Origin: Pseudomonadota bacterium
GTDB lineage: Bacteria; Pseudomonadota; Alphaproteobacteria; Rhodospirillales; Magnetospirillaceae
Direction of reading: 5' to 3'
Assembly (NCBI GenBank): GCA_021782815.1
Contig: JAJXUO010000014.1
Location: forward strand, 1 to 61,796
Length of the DNA: 61,796 nt
The notes beneath the pieces were generated by a model. That model was not told where the DNA came from and made no database searches. It saw nothing but the letters and a program-made list of their open reading frames with translations. This document shows, piece after piece, positions 52,070-60,818 of this stretch. The translations under genes and the position numbers were made by a program. Numbering within the stretch: position 1 is the stretch's first letter; each line of letters starts with the position of its first letter.

Positions 52070-53260
52070 ATGAGCGACATTATTAAAACGACGAAAAGCC
52101 ATAGATTTCATTATATGGATGGCATTCGTGGTATAGCGTCATTGGCTGTGTGCCTCTGGCATAATTTTTTGGCTTTCTTTCCCGGATCCGTTATGCCGTC
52201 TATTAAAATGCAGGTGCCAATTCTTGAGAGGTATATTTATAGAAGTCCTATTGATATTTTTTTTGCTGGTGATTTTGCCGTTTTTATATTTTTCATGCTC
52301 AGTGGCTTCGTTATTAGTGTGAAATTTTTTGGGGAATGTAACGCTGAGGCTTTGAAAAAAGCCTTTTTCAGACGGTATGTTCGCTTGATGCCGCCAGCTC
52401 TTGCAACGGTTATGCTGTCATATTTTCTGTTGAAAACAGGATTTATGTTTAACCAGCAAGCTGGTGGCATTGCGAATTCATGGTGGTTGAAGCTGAACTG
52501 GAGCGAGGTTTCTCCAACTGTTTATAATGCCCTGCATTATGGTCTTTATGATCTTTGGTTTGTTGGAACATCTGCTGCTGGGAGCTATAATTCAAATCTT
52601 GGTACATTGCTTATTGAGCTTCTTGGCTCGTATATGATTTTCATGGCGATATATGTGGCCTTTGCCCTTAAGCTTTCTGTGGCGCAGCGCTATATATTTC
52701 ATGCTGTTCTTATTTATCTTGCGTTTGTTCTTCTTCCGGGAGATCCGCATTACGCTGTGTTTTTCTTTGGTATGGCAGCGGCAGACGTTTATCAAAACTC
52801 ACAAAATGTTTATGTCCGACTGCGTCGTTACGGGGTGCCCATCCTGTTGCTCGGGTGGTTCTTGGGCGCGGCCAATATCGGAAACCTTCCGTTCTGGCCC
52901 TACCACTTGGTTGAAATAGCGTTCCGTTCCATGAACTTGCATCCTCTTACTTATCCCTGGGCTTTGGGAGCGATTCTCCTTGTGCTGGGGGTCATGCTTG
53001 TTCCGTCAACGCACCATTTTTTGGAAAACAGGTTCTGCCAGATTCTCGGTGAATATAGCTTTGCTCTATACGTAACCCACACAGTGTTTTTGGGCTCTGT
53101 GACATGTTTCCTGTTTACAAAGCTGAGTGAAACTCATCGTTTTAGTTATGGGATCACGGTTTTGTTGAGTTTTCTTATTGCCGCACCTTTTCTTGTCTTG
53201 GCTACGCATTTGGTCAAGAAGGTGGATGACTGGGCAATTGGGATTTCTCGTAAAATCTGA
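52070..53260 (+). CDS. Acyltransferase 3 family membrane protein
   Basis: This 396-residue protein has about ten membrane segments and begins with the family motif 'YMDGIRGIASLAVCLWHN', including the conserved His. It also has 'FFRRYVRLMPPALATVML' (the Arg-Pro loop) near residue 100. OafA-like members O-acetylate surface polysaccharides. The gene is markedly AT-rich and T-rich, unlike the core genome, and was probably acquired by transfer. Confidence 0.9.
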   Translation: MSDIIKTTKSHRFHYMDGIRGIASLAVCLWHNFLAFFPGSVMPSIKMQVPILERYIYRSPIDIFFAGDFAVFIFFMLSGFVISVKFFGECNAEALKKAFFRRYVRLMPPALATVMLSYFLLKTGFMFNQQAGGIANSWWLKLNWSEVSPTVYNALHYGLYDLWFVGTSAAGSYNSNLGTLLIELLGSYMIFMAIYVAFALKLSVAQRYIFHAVLIYLAFVLLPGDPHYAVFFFGMAAADVYQNSQNVYVRLRRYGVPILLLGWFLGAANIGNLPFWPYHLVEIAFRSMNLHPLTYPWALGAILLVLGVMLVPSTHHFLENRFCQILGEYSFALYVTHTVFLGSVTCFLFTKLSETHRFSYGITVLLSFLIAAPFLVLATHLVKKVDDWAIGISRKI

Positions 53261-53377
53261 GCTTCGTTTGCTATGGGTTCCAATACGTGTGTTTGGCGGG
53301 CTTTCCTCTTGATTTGCGATGCTTTCCGGGATATGCCTCGCGACAATATGCCTTTGTGTCATCAGGATAGGTGAATT

Positions 53378-54145
53378 ATGAAAGCGGTCATTCTTGCTGG
53401 GGGGCTTGGTACGCGCTTATCCGAGGAAACGGATCTTCGTCCAAAGCCCATGGTTGAAATTGGCGGCAAGCCGATCCTCTGGCATATTATGAAGATGTAT
53501 CTCAGCCACGGCATTTCCGAGTTCGTGATCTGCTTGGGCTACAAGGGGTATATCATCAAGGAGTACTTCTCCAATTACGCCCTGCATATGTCGGATGTGA
53601 CGTTCGATTTTGCCAACGGCGGTATGGAAGTGCATGAAAACCAGGCCGATCCCTGGAAGGTCACCCTGGTGAACACCGGCGAGCTGACCATGACCGGCGG
53701 CCGTCTGAAGCGGATCCGGCAGTATCTCGGGGACGAGGATTTCTGCATGACCTACGGCGATGGCGTGGCCACCGTCAATATCCGCGATCTGATCGCGTTC
53801 CATAAAAACCACGGCTTGTTGGGGACGGTTACCGCGACCCAGCCTTCTGGCCGTTTCGGCGCCATGGCCATTGATGATAATAAGGTCATGGGTTTTCAGG
53901 AAAAGCCGAAGGGGGATGGTTCCTGGATCAACGGCGGCTTCTTCGTGCTGAATCCCAAGGTGTTGGATCTGGTCGATGGTGACGACACCGTCTGGGAAAA
54001 GGAACCGATGCAGCGTCTGGTGGAGATGGGGCAGTTGGCGGCCTTTCATCATCCGGGCTTCTGGCAGCCCATGGATACCTTGCGCGATAAACACTACCTG
54101 GAAAATCTGTGGGTTTCCGGTACGGCTCCGTGGAAGACCTGGTAA
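53378..54145 (+). CDS. rfbF: Glucose-1-phosphate cytidylyltransferase
   Basis: This 255-residue enzyme forms CDP-glucose from CTP and glucose 1-phosphate. It has the nucleotidyltransferase motif '[16 protein letters not shown]', then '[20 protein letters not shown]', '[13 protein letters not shown]' and '[13 protein letters not shown]', all typical of RfbF/DdhA. The stop overlaps the rfbG start (TAATG). Confidence 0.96.
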   Translation: MKAVILAGGLGTRLSEETDLRPKPMVEIGGKPILWHIMKMYLSHGISEFVICLGYKGYIIKEYFSNYALHMSDVTFDFANGGMEVHENQADPWKVTLVNTGELTMTGGRLKRIRQYLGDEDFCMTYGDGVATVNIRDLIAFHKNHGLLGTVTATQPSGRFGAMAIDDNKVMGFQEKPKGDGSWINGGFFVLNPKVLDLVDGDDTVWEKEPMQRLVEMGQLAAFHHPGFWQPMDTLRDKHYLENLWVSGTAPWKTW

Positions 54146-55230
54146 TGGCCATCACCGAAGCGTTCTGGCGCGGCAAGCGCGTTCTGGTTACCGGTCATAC
54201 CGGATTCAAGGGCGGTTGGCTGGCGCTGTGGTTGAGCGAGATGGGGGCCGAGGTCACGGGGCTGGCCCTGCAGCCCTCCACCAGCCCCAATCTGTTCGAG
54301 GCTGCCGGCGTCGGTGAGGGGATCCGCTCCATCATCGGCGATATCCGCGATCTGGATCTGGTGACGCGGGTGGTGCGCGAGGCCGATCCGCAGGTGGTCT
54401 TCCACATGGCGGCGCAGCCGTTGGTGCGCTACTCCTATCATCACCCGGTGGAAACCTACATGACCAACGTCATGGGAACGGTTCATCTGCTGGAGGCCGT
54501 GCGTCAGCATGGCAAGGTGGAGGTGTTCGTCAGCATCACCAGCGACAAGTGTTACGAAAACAAGGAGTGGCCCTGGGGGTATCGCGAAAACGATCCCATG
54601 GGCGGGCACGACCCTTACAGCAACAGCAAGGGCTGTTCCGAATTGGTTACGGCGGCCTACCGCAACTCCTATTTCGGGCCCGGCACCGCGTTGCCGACCC
54701 GGATTGCCTCGGTCCGCGCCGGCAATGTCATCGGTGGCGGCGACTGGTCGGGGGACCGTCTGGTGCCGGATGCCGTGCGGGCTTTTGGCGCCGGCGAGGT
54801 GTTGACGATCCGCTCGCCCCGTGCCGTCCGCCCCTGGCAACATGTTTTTGAACCGTTGTCGGGCTATCTGACCTTGGCCGAACGGGTGTGGAGCGATGCG
54901 GCTCTGGCCGAGGGTTGGAATTTCGGTCCGCGCGATGCCGATACGCGCACCGTGGCCGAGGTGATCGATATGGTGCAGGGGCATTGGGGGGCTGGGGCTC
55001 GTTGGGCCGATGTCTCGGACCAGGCCAATTTGCATGAGGCGCATCTGTTAAAGCTGGATTGCAGCAAGGCCCGTGCTGTGCTTGGATGGCAGCCGGTATG
55101 GTCCCTGGAGCAGGGAATCGAGGCGACCGTCGACTGGTATGTCCGGCATTTGCGCGGCGAGGATATGCGTGCCGTCAGCTTGCGTCAGCTGCAGGCGTAT
55201 CGGAAGGTGCGTGGCGGTCGTATCGATTGA
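54145..55230 (+). CDS. rfbG: CDP-glucose 4,6-dehydratase
   Basis: This 361-residue extended SDR enzyme makes CDP-4-keto-6-deoxyglucose. It has the NAD motif 'VLVTGHTGFKGGWLALWL', then 'FHMAAQPLVRYSY', the active-site 'YSNSKGCSEL' (YxxxK) and 'RAGNVIGGGDWSGDRLVPD', which mark RfbG/DdhB. It works directly after RfbF. Confidence 0.96.
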   Translation: MAITEAFWRGKRVLVTGHTGFKGGWLALWLSEMGAEVTGLALQPSTSPNLFEAAGVGEGIRSIIGDIRDLDLVTRVVREADPQVVFHMAAQPLVRYSYHHPVETYMTNVMGTVHLLEAVRQHGKVEVFVSITSDKCYENKEWPWGYRENDPMGGHDPYSNSKGCSELVTAAYRNSYFGPGTALPTRIASVRAGNVIGGGDWSGDRLVPDAVRAFGAGEVLTIRSPRAVRPWQHVFEPLSGYLTLAERVWSDAALAEGWNFGPRDADTRTVAEVIDMVQGHWGAGARWADVSDQANLHEAHLLKLDCSKARAVLGWQPVWSLEQGIEATVDWYVRHLRGEDMRAVSLRQLQAYRKVRGGRID

Positions 55231-55250
55231 GACGTGGTGCCGGATGGGTT

Positions 55251-55405
55251 TATACCAAGGCGCGGTGAGCGGGGCTCATCGCGACGCCGGTTGGGAGCAA
55301 GGCGACGCGCGGCTGATGCCGCGTTAGGCAAGGGGTCTGGAAGATCCCGCCCGCCGCGTGAGGGACTCCGGTGATCGGTTCAGATCAACGGGATTTGGGA
55401 TAAGG
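55251..55405 (+). repeat. Structured dispersed repeat, copy 2
   Basis: This is related to 18330-18499 throughout. Its hairpins are 55261-55270/55274-55283, 55308-55313/55318-55323, 55332-55338/55342-55348 with extension 55327-55329/55353-55355, and 55368-55376/55383-55391. Paired positions that differ from copy 1 change together. The unpaired blocks around GGTTGGGAGCAA and GTGAGGGA are nearly conserved. It lies between rfbG and the Wzz-like gene on the same strand as both. Confidence 0.85.
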
Positions 55406-55451
55406 TCCCGGATTTTACCGTTCGCATAATACGGGTGGGTAAAATCCGGGA
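55406..55451. repeat. Perfect 14-bp inverted repeat directly after repeat copy 2
   Basis: TCCCGGATTTTACC (55406-55419) pairs with GGTAAAATCCGGGA (55438-55451), with an 18-base loop. There is no T-tract on the plus side. It could be a transcriptional pause, a terminator aided by Rho, or a regulator-binding palindrome before the Wzz-like gene. Confidence 0.8.
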
Positions 55452-55537
55452 TCCTCTAGAGTTATACCTTCAATGCAGGCTTTTGTGCTGGTAAAATTTT
55501 TTTAAATATTGTCGGCATCATAAGCTTGGAGAATCCA

Positions 55538-56290
55538 ATGGATAAGTGGGCTACCGTGAACTGGAAATTTCTTTCACTTCATAAGTTTAATATATTGATT
55601 GGATGTTTTCTTGGGTTCATTTCGGCTTTTGTGGTCCTGAGCTTCGTTCCGCCGCATTTTCAGGCAACGGCATTGGTGCAGTTGCCGCAGGGGGGGGCGG
55701 AATCGCCGTTGGTTGTGGCGCAACGCCTGGGGGCGCCGTCGCTTTTGAATGAGGTGGAGCGGCGGGCGGGGATCTCGGGCCTGGCTCAAACCATGCTGGC
55801 CCCGATTTATGGCGGCGAAGACCATCTCTCGGCGTCGATGGTGGCCGGTTCCGCGAATGTGCTGCAGCTCCACTATTGGAATACCGATCAATCAATCGCC
55901 CGGCGCGGATTGACGTGTGTCGTGGATGTTTTGCTCGAGCATGAAAACGAGCTTCAAGCGGAATCTGTGAAATTCGCGACGGCAACCTTGGCCGAGCTGC
56001 AGAAAAAAGTGATTCGCGATGAGGCGGATCAGGAGGCTCTGAAAACCAGTGCCGACTCGCATGCGCAGAGGATGCTCTTTTTTGACACAGTAATTTCGCA
56101 TGACCTCGACCAGATTCAAGCGGTAAAAAACTCGCTCCTTTCTCTTGATGAGGGAAAGGCGCGGTTGCTTGAAGACGTGTCTGTTAGCGTTCGTCCGGTA
56201 TTTCCAAGAGTTTTGCATAAATTAGCTCTTGGTTGTGTTCTTTCGCTTTTCCTATCGTGTGGTTTGATTTATATTCGCCGCAAGGGTTGA
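55538..56290 (+). CDS. Wzz-like chain-length determinant protein
   Basis: This 250-residue protein has two terminal membrane segments (about 19-42 'ILIGCFLGFISAFVVLSFVP' and about 228-246) around a periplasmic helical domain with 'FQATALVQLP' after helix 1. This is the polysaccharide co-polymerase layout, although it is shorter than many Wzz proteins and the proline-rich motif before helix 2 is reduced ('VRPVFPRVLH'). The ATG at 55538 follows GGAG. It would control glycan length with an unidentified polymerase. Confidence 0.75.
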   Translation: MDKWATVNWKFLSLHKFNILIGCFLGFISAFVVLSFVPPHFQATALVQLPQGGAESPLVVAQRLGAPSLLNEVERRAGISGLAQTMLAPIYGGEDHLSASMVAGSANVLQLHYWNTDQSIARRGLTCVVDVLLEHENELQAESVKFATATLAELQKKVIRDEADQEALKTSADSHAQRMLFFDTVISHDLDQIQAVKNSLLSLDEGKARLLEDVSVSVRPVFPRVLHKLALGCVLSLFLSCGLIYIRRKG

Positions 56291-56347
56291 GGTGAAACGC
56301 TGTTCGCAATCGCCTGTGTTGTGATGGATGCGGTTTGGCTGGGGGTG

Positions 56348-57391
56348 ATGGTGAAGTTGCCAGAGAGTGATCTGTGCGATGTGGTTCGCCGCGCGGAGAA
56401 GGATTTGTTGGCCCTGAAAGAGCACCGGATCTTTTTTACCGGAGGCACCGGATTCATCGGTGTTTGGATGCTTGAGGTTTTGTGCCAGGCAAACCGCACC
56501 CTGGATCTTGGTGTGCAGGTTACCGTTCTGACCCGAGACCCGTCGCGCTTTCAGACTAGGTTCCCGCATCTTGTGGCCGGAGGCGCCATCACGCTGGTGG
56601 CGGGCGATGTCCGCAGCCTGGAGCCGGACGGCAATCGCTACGACAGCGTGATCCATGCCGCCACGGATGCCAGCGCCGCGCTGAACCGCGACAATCCGCT
56701 GCAAATGGCCGATACCATCGTCGAAGGCACGCGCCGCACCCTTGAGCTGGCCCGTCAGTCCGGCGCCGGCAAGGTGCTGATGATGAGTTCGGGGGGGATT
56801 TACGGTAAATTCGCCCCCGATATCACCCACATCCGGGAAGACAGCATTTGTTCGCCTGATCCCTTGGATCCCTATTACACCTATTCGGAATCCAAGCGCA
56901 TGGCCGAGCTGCTGTGCGCCATCTATGCCAAACAGTTCGGTTTGCAGGTGCCGGTGGCGCGGATTTTCGCCCTGGCCGGGCCGCTGCTGCCGCTGGATAC
57001 CCATTTCGCTCTGGGGAATTTCGTCGGCGATGCCCTGGCCGGGCGGACGGTGCGGGTAGGGGGCGACGGCACCCAGGTGCGCTCCTATCTCTATGCCGCC
57101 GATCTGGTGGTGTGGCTGCTGGCCATCATGGTGCGCGGACAATCCTCGCGCGCCTACAATGTGGGGTCGGATCAGGGCGTCACCATTGGCGATTTGGCGC
57201 ATACGGTGGCGCGCCTGTCGCCCACGCCGGTTTCGGTCCATATTGCCGGGCGTGTCGATGCGTCGAATCCGGTCAGCTATTATGTTCCCGATGTCGACCG
57301 GGCGCGGCGGGAACTGGGATTGGATGTGTCTGTTTCATTGGAAGAGGCGATCACGCGGATGATCGCCTGGCACCGTTCAGAGGGGCTGTAA
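56348..57391 (+). CDS. NAD-dependent sugar epimerase/dehydratase (extended SDR)
   Basis: This protein of about 347 residues has the cofactor motif 'FFTGGTGFIGVWMLEVL' near residue 31, 'HAATDASAALN', 'MMSSGGIYG' and the active-site 'YTYSESKRMAELL' (YxxxK). It resembles nucleotide-sugar epimerases/reductases. Being just after rfbFG it probably acts on the CDP-keto-sugar; the exact reaction is unknown. Start choice: the ATG at 56348 has a CTGGGGG site; ATG 56324 is in frame and possible. The stop is directly followed by the next ATG. Confidence 0.82.
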   Translation: MVKLPESDLCDVVRRAEKDLLALKEHRIFFTGGTGFIGVWMLEVLCQANRTLDLGVQVTVLTRDPSRFQTRFPHLVAGGAITLVAGDVRSLEPDGNRYDSVIHAATDASAALNRDNPLQMADTIVEGTRRTLELARQSGAGKVLMMSSGGIYGKFAPDITHIREDSICSPDPLDPYYTYSESKRMAELLCAIYAKQFGLQVPVARIFALAGPLLPLDTHFALGNFVGDALAGRTVRVGGDGTQVRSYLYAADLVVWLLAIMVRGQSSRAYNVGSDQGVTIGDLAHTVARLSPTPVSVHIAGRVDASNPVSYYVPDVDRARRELGLDVSVSLEEAITRMIAWHRSEGL

Positions 57392-59194
57392 ATGGCCAAG
57401 GTCAAGGTTTCCGACTATATTGCGAATTTCCTGGCGGATGCCGGTTTGCGCGATGTGTTCATGATCACCGGCGGTGGCGCCATGCACATGAACGATTCGT
57501 TCGGACAGCATCCCGGCCTGCGTAAAACCTTCTTTCATCATGAACAGGCCTGCGCCATTGCCGCCGACGGCTACTACCGCATCAACAACCAGCTGCCGGT
57601 GGTCTGCGTGACCTCGGGGCCGGGCGGTACCAACGCCATTACCGGCGTTTATGGCGCTTATGTCGATTCCATCGGCATGCTGGTGATTTCCGGGCAGGTG
57701 AAATTCGAGACCCATGTGCGCAGCACCGAGGTGCCGCTGCGTCAGCTGGGCGACCAGGAGCTGGATATCATTCCGGTGGTCAAGCCCATCACCAAATATG
57801 CGGAAATGGTTCTGGATCCCCTGTCGATCCGTTACCACCTGGAGCGTGCCCTTTACGAAGCCCGCACCGGCCGTCCTGGTCCGGTGTGGCTGGACGTGCC
57901 GCTGAACGTGCAGGGGGCCACCATCGAGACCGACGATCTGGCCGCTTTCGAGCCGCCGGCGCCGGCGCCCTACGAAAGCGATCTGGAGGCGAGCATCGCG
58001 CAGATTTTCGATCGCCTGCGCAGCGCCAAGCGCCCGGTGGTGCTGGTGGGCACCGGCGTCTGGTTGTCGGGGCAGCATCAGAACATGCTGCGCCTGCTGG
58101 ACAAGCTGAAAATCCCGGTGACCACGGCCTGGAATTCCCACGATCTGGTTCCCGATGAGAATCCCTGGTATTGCGGACGTCCCGGCACCATCGGCACGCG
58201 CCCCGGTAATTTCGTGGTGCAGAACGCCGATTTCCTGCTGGTGCTGGGGAGCCGTTTGAATATCCGCATGATCAGCTATAACTGGTCGGCCTTTGCCCGG
58301 GCGGCCTACAAGGTCATTGTGGATATCGACGCGAACGAACTGCGCAAACCCACGGTCAAGGCCGATCTTCCCGTCCATGCCGATCTGCGCGATCTGATTC
58401 CGGCTATGCTGGAACACGACTATCGTCCTCAGCCCGAGCATGAGTCCTGGCTGGAGTGGTGCCGCGAGCGCGGCCGGCGTTATCCGGCGGTTCTGCCGGA
58501 ATACTGGAACAGCCCGGCCGTCAACAATTACTGTTTCGTCGATGCGCTGTTCGAGCAGTTGCAGGAAGGCGATGTGGTGGTGTGCGCCAACGGCGCCGCC
58601 TGTGTCGTCACCTTCCAGGCGGCGGTGCTCAAAAAGGGCCAGCGCTTGTTTCACAACTCCGGTTGTGCCACCATGGGTTGGGATTTGCCCGCCTCCATCG
58701 GCGCCTGCCGCGCCGGTGATTTTAAGCGGATCATCTGTATTGCCGGGGATGGAAGCATTCAGATGAATTTGCAGGAGCTGCAAACTGTTGTTGGCAATAA
58801 AATACCTTTGAAACTGTTCGTGCTTAACAACAACGGCTATTTGTCTGTTAAGCAAACGCAGCAGAACTTCTTCAAGGGAAGATATGTCGGCTGCGACGAC
58901 AGCAGTGGGGTGACGTTCCCTAATTTTGAAAAACTGTTGCGGGCTTATGATATTTCATATCGCGCCGCTCATAATCATAACGAAATGCGCGAAGCCATTC
59001 GCGCGACTCTCGAAGGGGATGGAGTGCAAGCGTGCGAGTTGTTCCTGGACCTGCAGCAGGGATTTGCTCCGAAGCTGGCCTCCAAGCAGATGCCCGACGG
59101 GCGGATCGTCAGTCCTCCTCCCGAGGATATGGCGCCGTTCCTGTCGCGTGAGGAACTCGCGGAAAACATGCTGATTCCTATTGTTGAATACTGA
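57392..59194 (+). CDS. Acetolactate-synthase-like ThDP enzyme (possible YerE-type carboligase)
   Basis: This 600-residue protein has the three acetohydroxyacid-synthase domains. Catalytic Glu51 is in 'HHEQACAIAADGYY', a 'TSGPGGTNAITGVYGAYVDS' loop follows, and the ThDP/Mg motif starts 'GDGSIQMNLQELQTVV' at 452 and ends 'NNNGY'. Housekeeping acetolactate synthase (IlvB) is usually paired with IlvN, which is absent here. In yersiniose synthesis, YerE of this family adds a two-carbon unit from pyruvate to a CDP-4-keto-sugar. That role is plausible here because of the adjacent rfbFG, but the substrate is inferred. Confidence 0.85.
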   Translation: MAKVKVSDYIANFLADAGLRDVFMITGGGAMHMNDSFGQHPGLRKTFFHHEQACAIAADGYYRINNQLPVVCVTSGPGGTNAITGVYGAYVDSIGMLVISGQVKFETHVRSTEVPLRQLGDQELDIIPVVKPITKYAEMVLDPLSIRYHLERALYEARTGRPGPVWLDVPLNVQGATIETDDLAAFEPPAPAPYESDLEASIAQIFDRLRSAKRPVVLVGTGVWLSGQHQNMLRLLDKLKIPVTTAWNSHDLVPDENPWYCGRPGTIGTRPGNFVVQNADFLLVLGSRLNIRMISYNWSAFARAAYKVIVDIDANELRKPTVKADLPVHADLRDLIPAMLEHDYRPQPEHESWLEWCRERGRRYPAVLPEYWNSPAVNNYCFVDALFEQLQEGDVVVCANGAACVVTFQAAVLKKGQRLFHNSGCATMGWDLPASIGACRAGDFKRIICIAGDGSIQMNLQELQTVVGNKIPLKLFVLNNNGYLSVKQTQQNFFKGRYVGCDDSSGVTFPNFEKLLRAYDISYRAAHNHNEMREAIRATLEGDGVQACELFLDLQQGFAPKLASKQMPDGRIVSPPPEDMAPFLSREELAENMLIPIVEY

Positions 59195-59212
59195 ATTGAA
59201 GGCAAAACAACG

Positions 59213-60010
59213 ATGAACACACGTGAAAAGAAGATGCTGGAGATCCTCCGCCGCGGTCGTGAGGAATTTGGCGTTCTTGCCGTTAAGGCCGAATTTGAAG
59301 CGGAAGGCACCCGCGTCGACGAGCTGTTGCGTCTGCTGGAAATCGCGCGCAAGGCCGGTGTCAATCTGGGCCTGAAGATCGGCGGTTGCGAGGCCATCCG
59401 CGATCTGCTGGAAAGCCGTCAGTTCGGGGTGGAATATGTCATCGCGCCGATGATCGAATCCCCCTATGCCGTTTCGAAGTTCATCGAGGCCAAGAACAAG
59501 GTGTTCCAGCCCGATGAGCAGGAGCACACCGACTTCCTGTTCAATCTGGAAACCATCACCGCCTATAACAACCTGCCGCAGCTGATCGAGGCCGCCAAGG
59601 TTCCCGATGGCGCCAATGGCATCGTGTTCGGCCGTGTCGATTTCGCTCTCTCCGCCGGCATGTCCCGCGCGGAAATCGGCTCCGACAAGGTGACCGACAT
59701 GGTGATCGAAGTGGCCAAGGCCACCCGCGAGTCCGGTCTGGATCTGGTGGTGGGCGGCGGCGTCAGCCTGGAAACCCTGCCGGCCCTGCGCAAGATCGCC
59801 GCAACCCATATGACCCGCTTCGAGACCCGCAAGGTGATCTTCTCGAAGGACGCCCTGCTGTCGGCGAAGATCGAGGACGGCCTGCTGCAGGCCGTGCATT
59901 TCGAGCTGCTGTGGCTGCAGAACAAGCGGGAATATTACGGCATGATCGAGCGCGAGGATGCCGCCCGTCTGAAGATGCTGGAAGACCGTTGGCACGTGCT
60001 CAATCAGTAA
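59213..60010 (+). CDS. HpcH/HpaI-family aldolase
   Basis: This 265-residue protein is a TIM-barrel of the HpcH/HpaI aldolase/citrate-lyase beta family: '[15 protein letters not shown]', '[18 protein letters not shown]', '[13 protein letters not shown]' (metal Glu region) and '[15 protein letters not shown]' (metal Asp). Members make or break C-C bonds with pyruvate or acetyl-CoA-type units. It sits 18 bp after the ThDP gene, which supports a joint role in building a branched sugar. A hairpin follows. Confidence 0.85.
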   Translation: MNTREKKMLEILRRGREEFGVLAVKAEFEAEGTRVDELLRLLEIARKAGVNLGLKIGGCEAIRDLLESRQFGVEYVIAPMIESPYAVSKFIEAKNKVFQPDEQEHTDFLFNLETITAYNNLPQLIEAAKVPDGANGIVFGRVDFALSAGMSRAEIGSDKVTDMVIEVAKATRESGLDLVVGGGVSLETLPALRKIAATHMTRFETRKVIFSKDALLSAKIEDGLLQAVHFELLWLQNKREYYGMIEREDAARLKMLEDRWHVLNQ

Positions 60011-60034
60011 TTTTTGCTGATTTGAGATTGAATG

Positions 60035-60064
60035 GGTGTCCCGCGTAAGCGGGGCACCTGTTTT
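60035..60064 (+). terminator. Putative terminator or attenuator hairpin
   Basis: GGTGTCCCGC (60035-60044) pairs with GCGGGGCACC (60049-60058), with one G-T and a GTAA loop, and is followed by TGTTTT. It lies inside what otherwise looks like one operon, so it may only attenuate. Confidence 0.6.
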
Positions 60065-60107
60065 CTGTTGGCGGTGGTATCATCCACCGGGGGGGGGAGA
60101 TACTGGA

Positions 60108-60818
60108 ATGGCGAGAATCGTTGTTTTTGGTGCTTCGGGGGCCATTGGATCCGCCTTGTGCCACTGGTTTTCCGCCCGCGACTGGGAGGTTCTGGCGGTC
60201 AGCCGGTCCGGACGTCCCGCGGGAGAGGAGGCGACGGGGGTTCACTGGTTCGCCGTCGACCCCGAGGCGGAGGGATATGCCGAAGCCCTGGCGGCCTTGC
60301 CCGGACCGATCGATGCGGTGATCTGGGCGCAGGGAAAAAATGCCGCCGATCAGATCCGTACCTTCGATGTCGATGTCCATCGCTCGCTTTACGAGGCGAA
60401 CGTCGTCTTTATCCTGAAAACCCTGCAGGCCTTGCTGGCGCGGGAGAAGCTGACCCGGCCGGCACGCCTTTGTGTCATCAGTTCCATTTGGCAGGATATC
60501 GCGCGGCAGAACAAACTGTCGTACTGCGTCAGCAAATCGGCGCTGGTCGGGCTGGTGCAGTCTCTGGTGGCCGATCTGGGACCGGAGGGCTATCTGATCA
60601 ACGCCATTCTGCCCGGCGCGCTCGATACCCCCATGACCCGCGCCAATCTGACGCCCGGGCAGTTGGCCGGTCTGGAGGGGGCCACGCCTTTGCGACAGCT
60701 GCCGTCACTGAATGATGTCTGTTCTCTGGCCGAATTTTTCTGTAGTTCTGCCAATTCCGGGATTACCGGACAGTTCGTTGCCGCCGATAAAGGGTTTTCC
60801 CATGTCCGTTACCTTTGA
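60108..60818 (+). CDS. Short-chain dehydrogenase/reductase
   Basis: This 236-residue classical SDR has 'IVVFGASGAIGSALCHWF' (NAD(P) loop), 'VISSIWQDIARQNKLSYCVSK' in pattern (Ser, Tyr and Lys catalytic residues) and 'NAILPGALDTPMT'. It probably reduces a keto group of the sugar made by the cluster. The ATG at 60108 follows a GGGGGGGAGA site; the stop overlaps the next gene by 17 bases. Confidence 0.85.
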   Translation: MARIVVFGASGAIGSALCHWFSARDWEVLAVSRSGRPAGEEATGVHWFAVDPEAEGYAEALAALPGPIDAVIWAQGKNAADQIRTFDVDVHRSLYEANVVFILKTLQALLAREKLTRPARLCVISSIWQDIARQNKLSYCVSKSALVGLVQSLVADLGPEGYLINAILPGALDTPMTRANLTPGQLAGLEGATPLRQLPSLNDVCSLAEFFCSSANSGITGQFVAADKGFSHVRYL

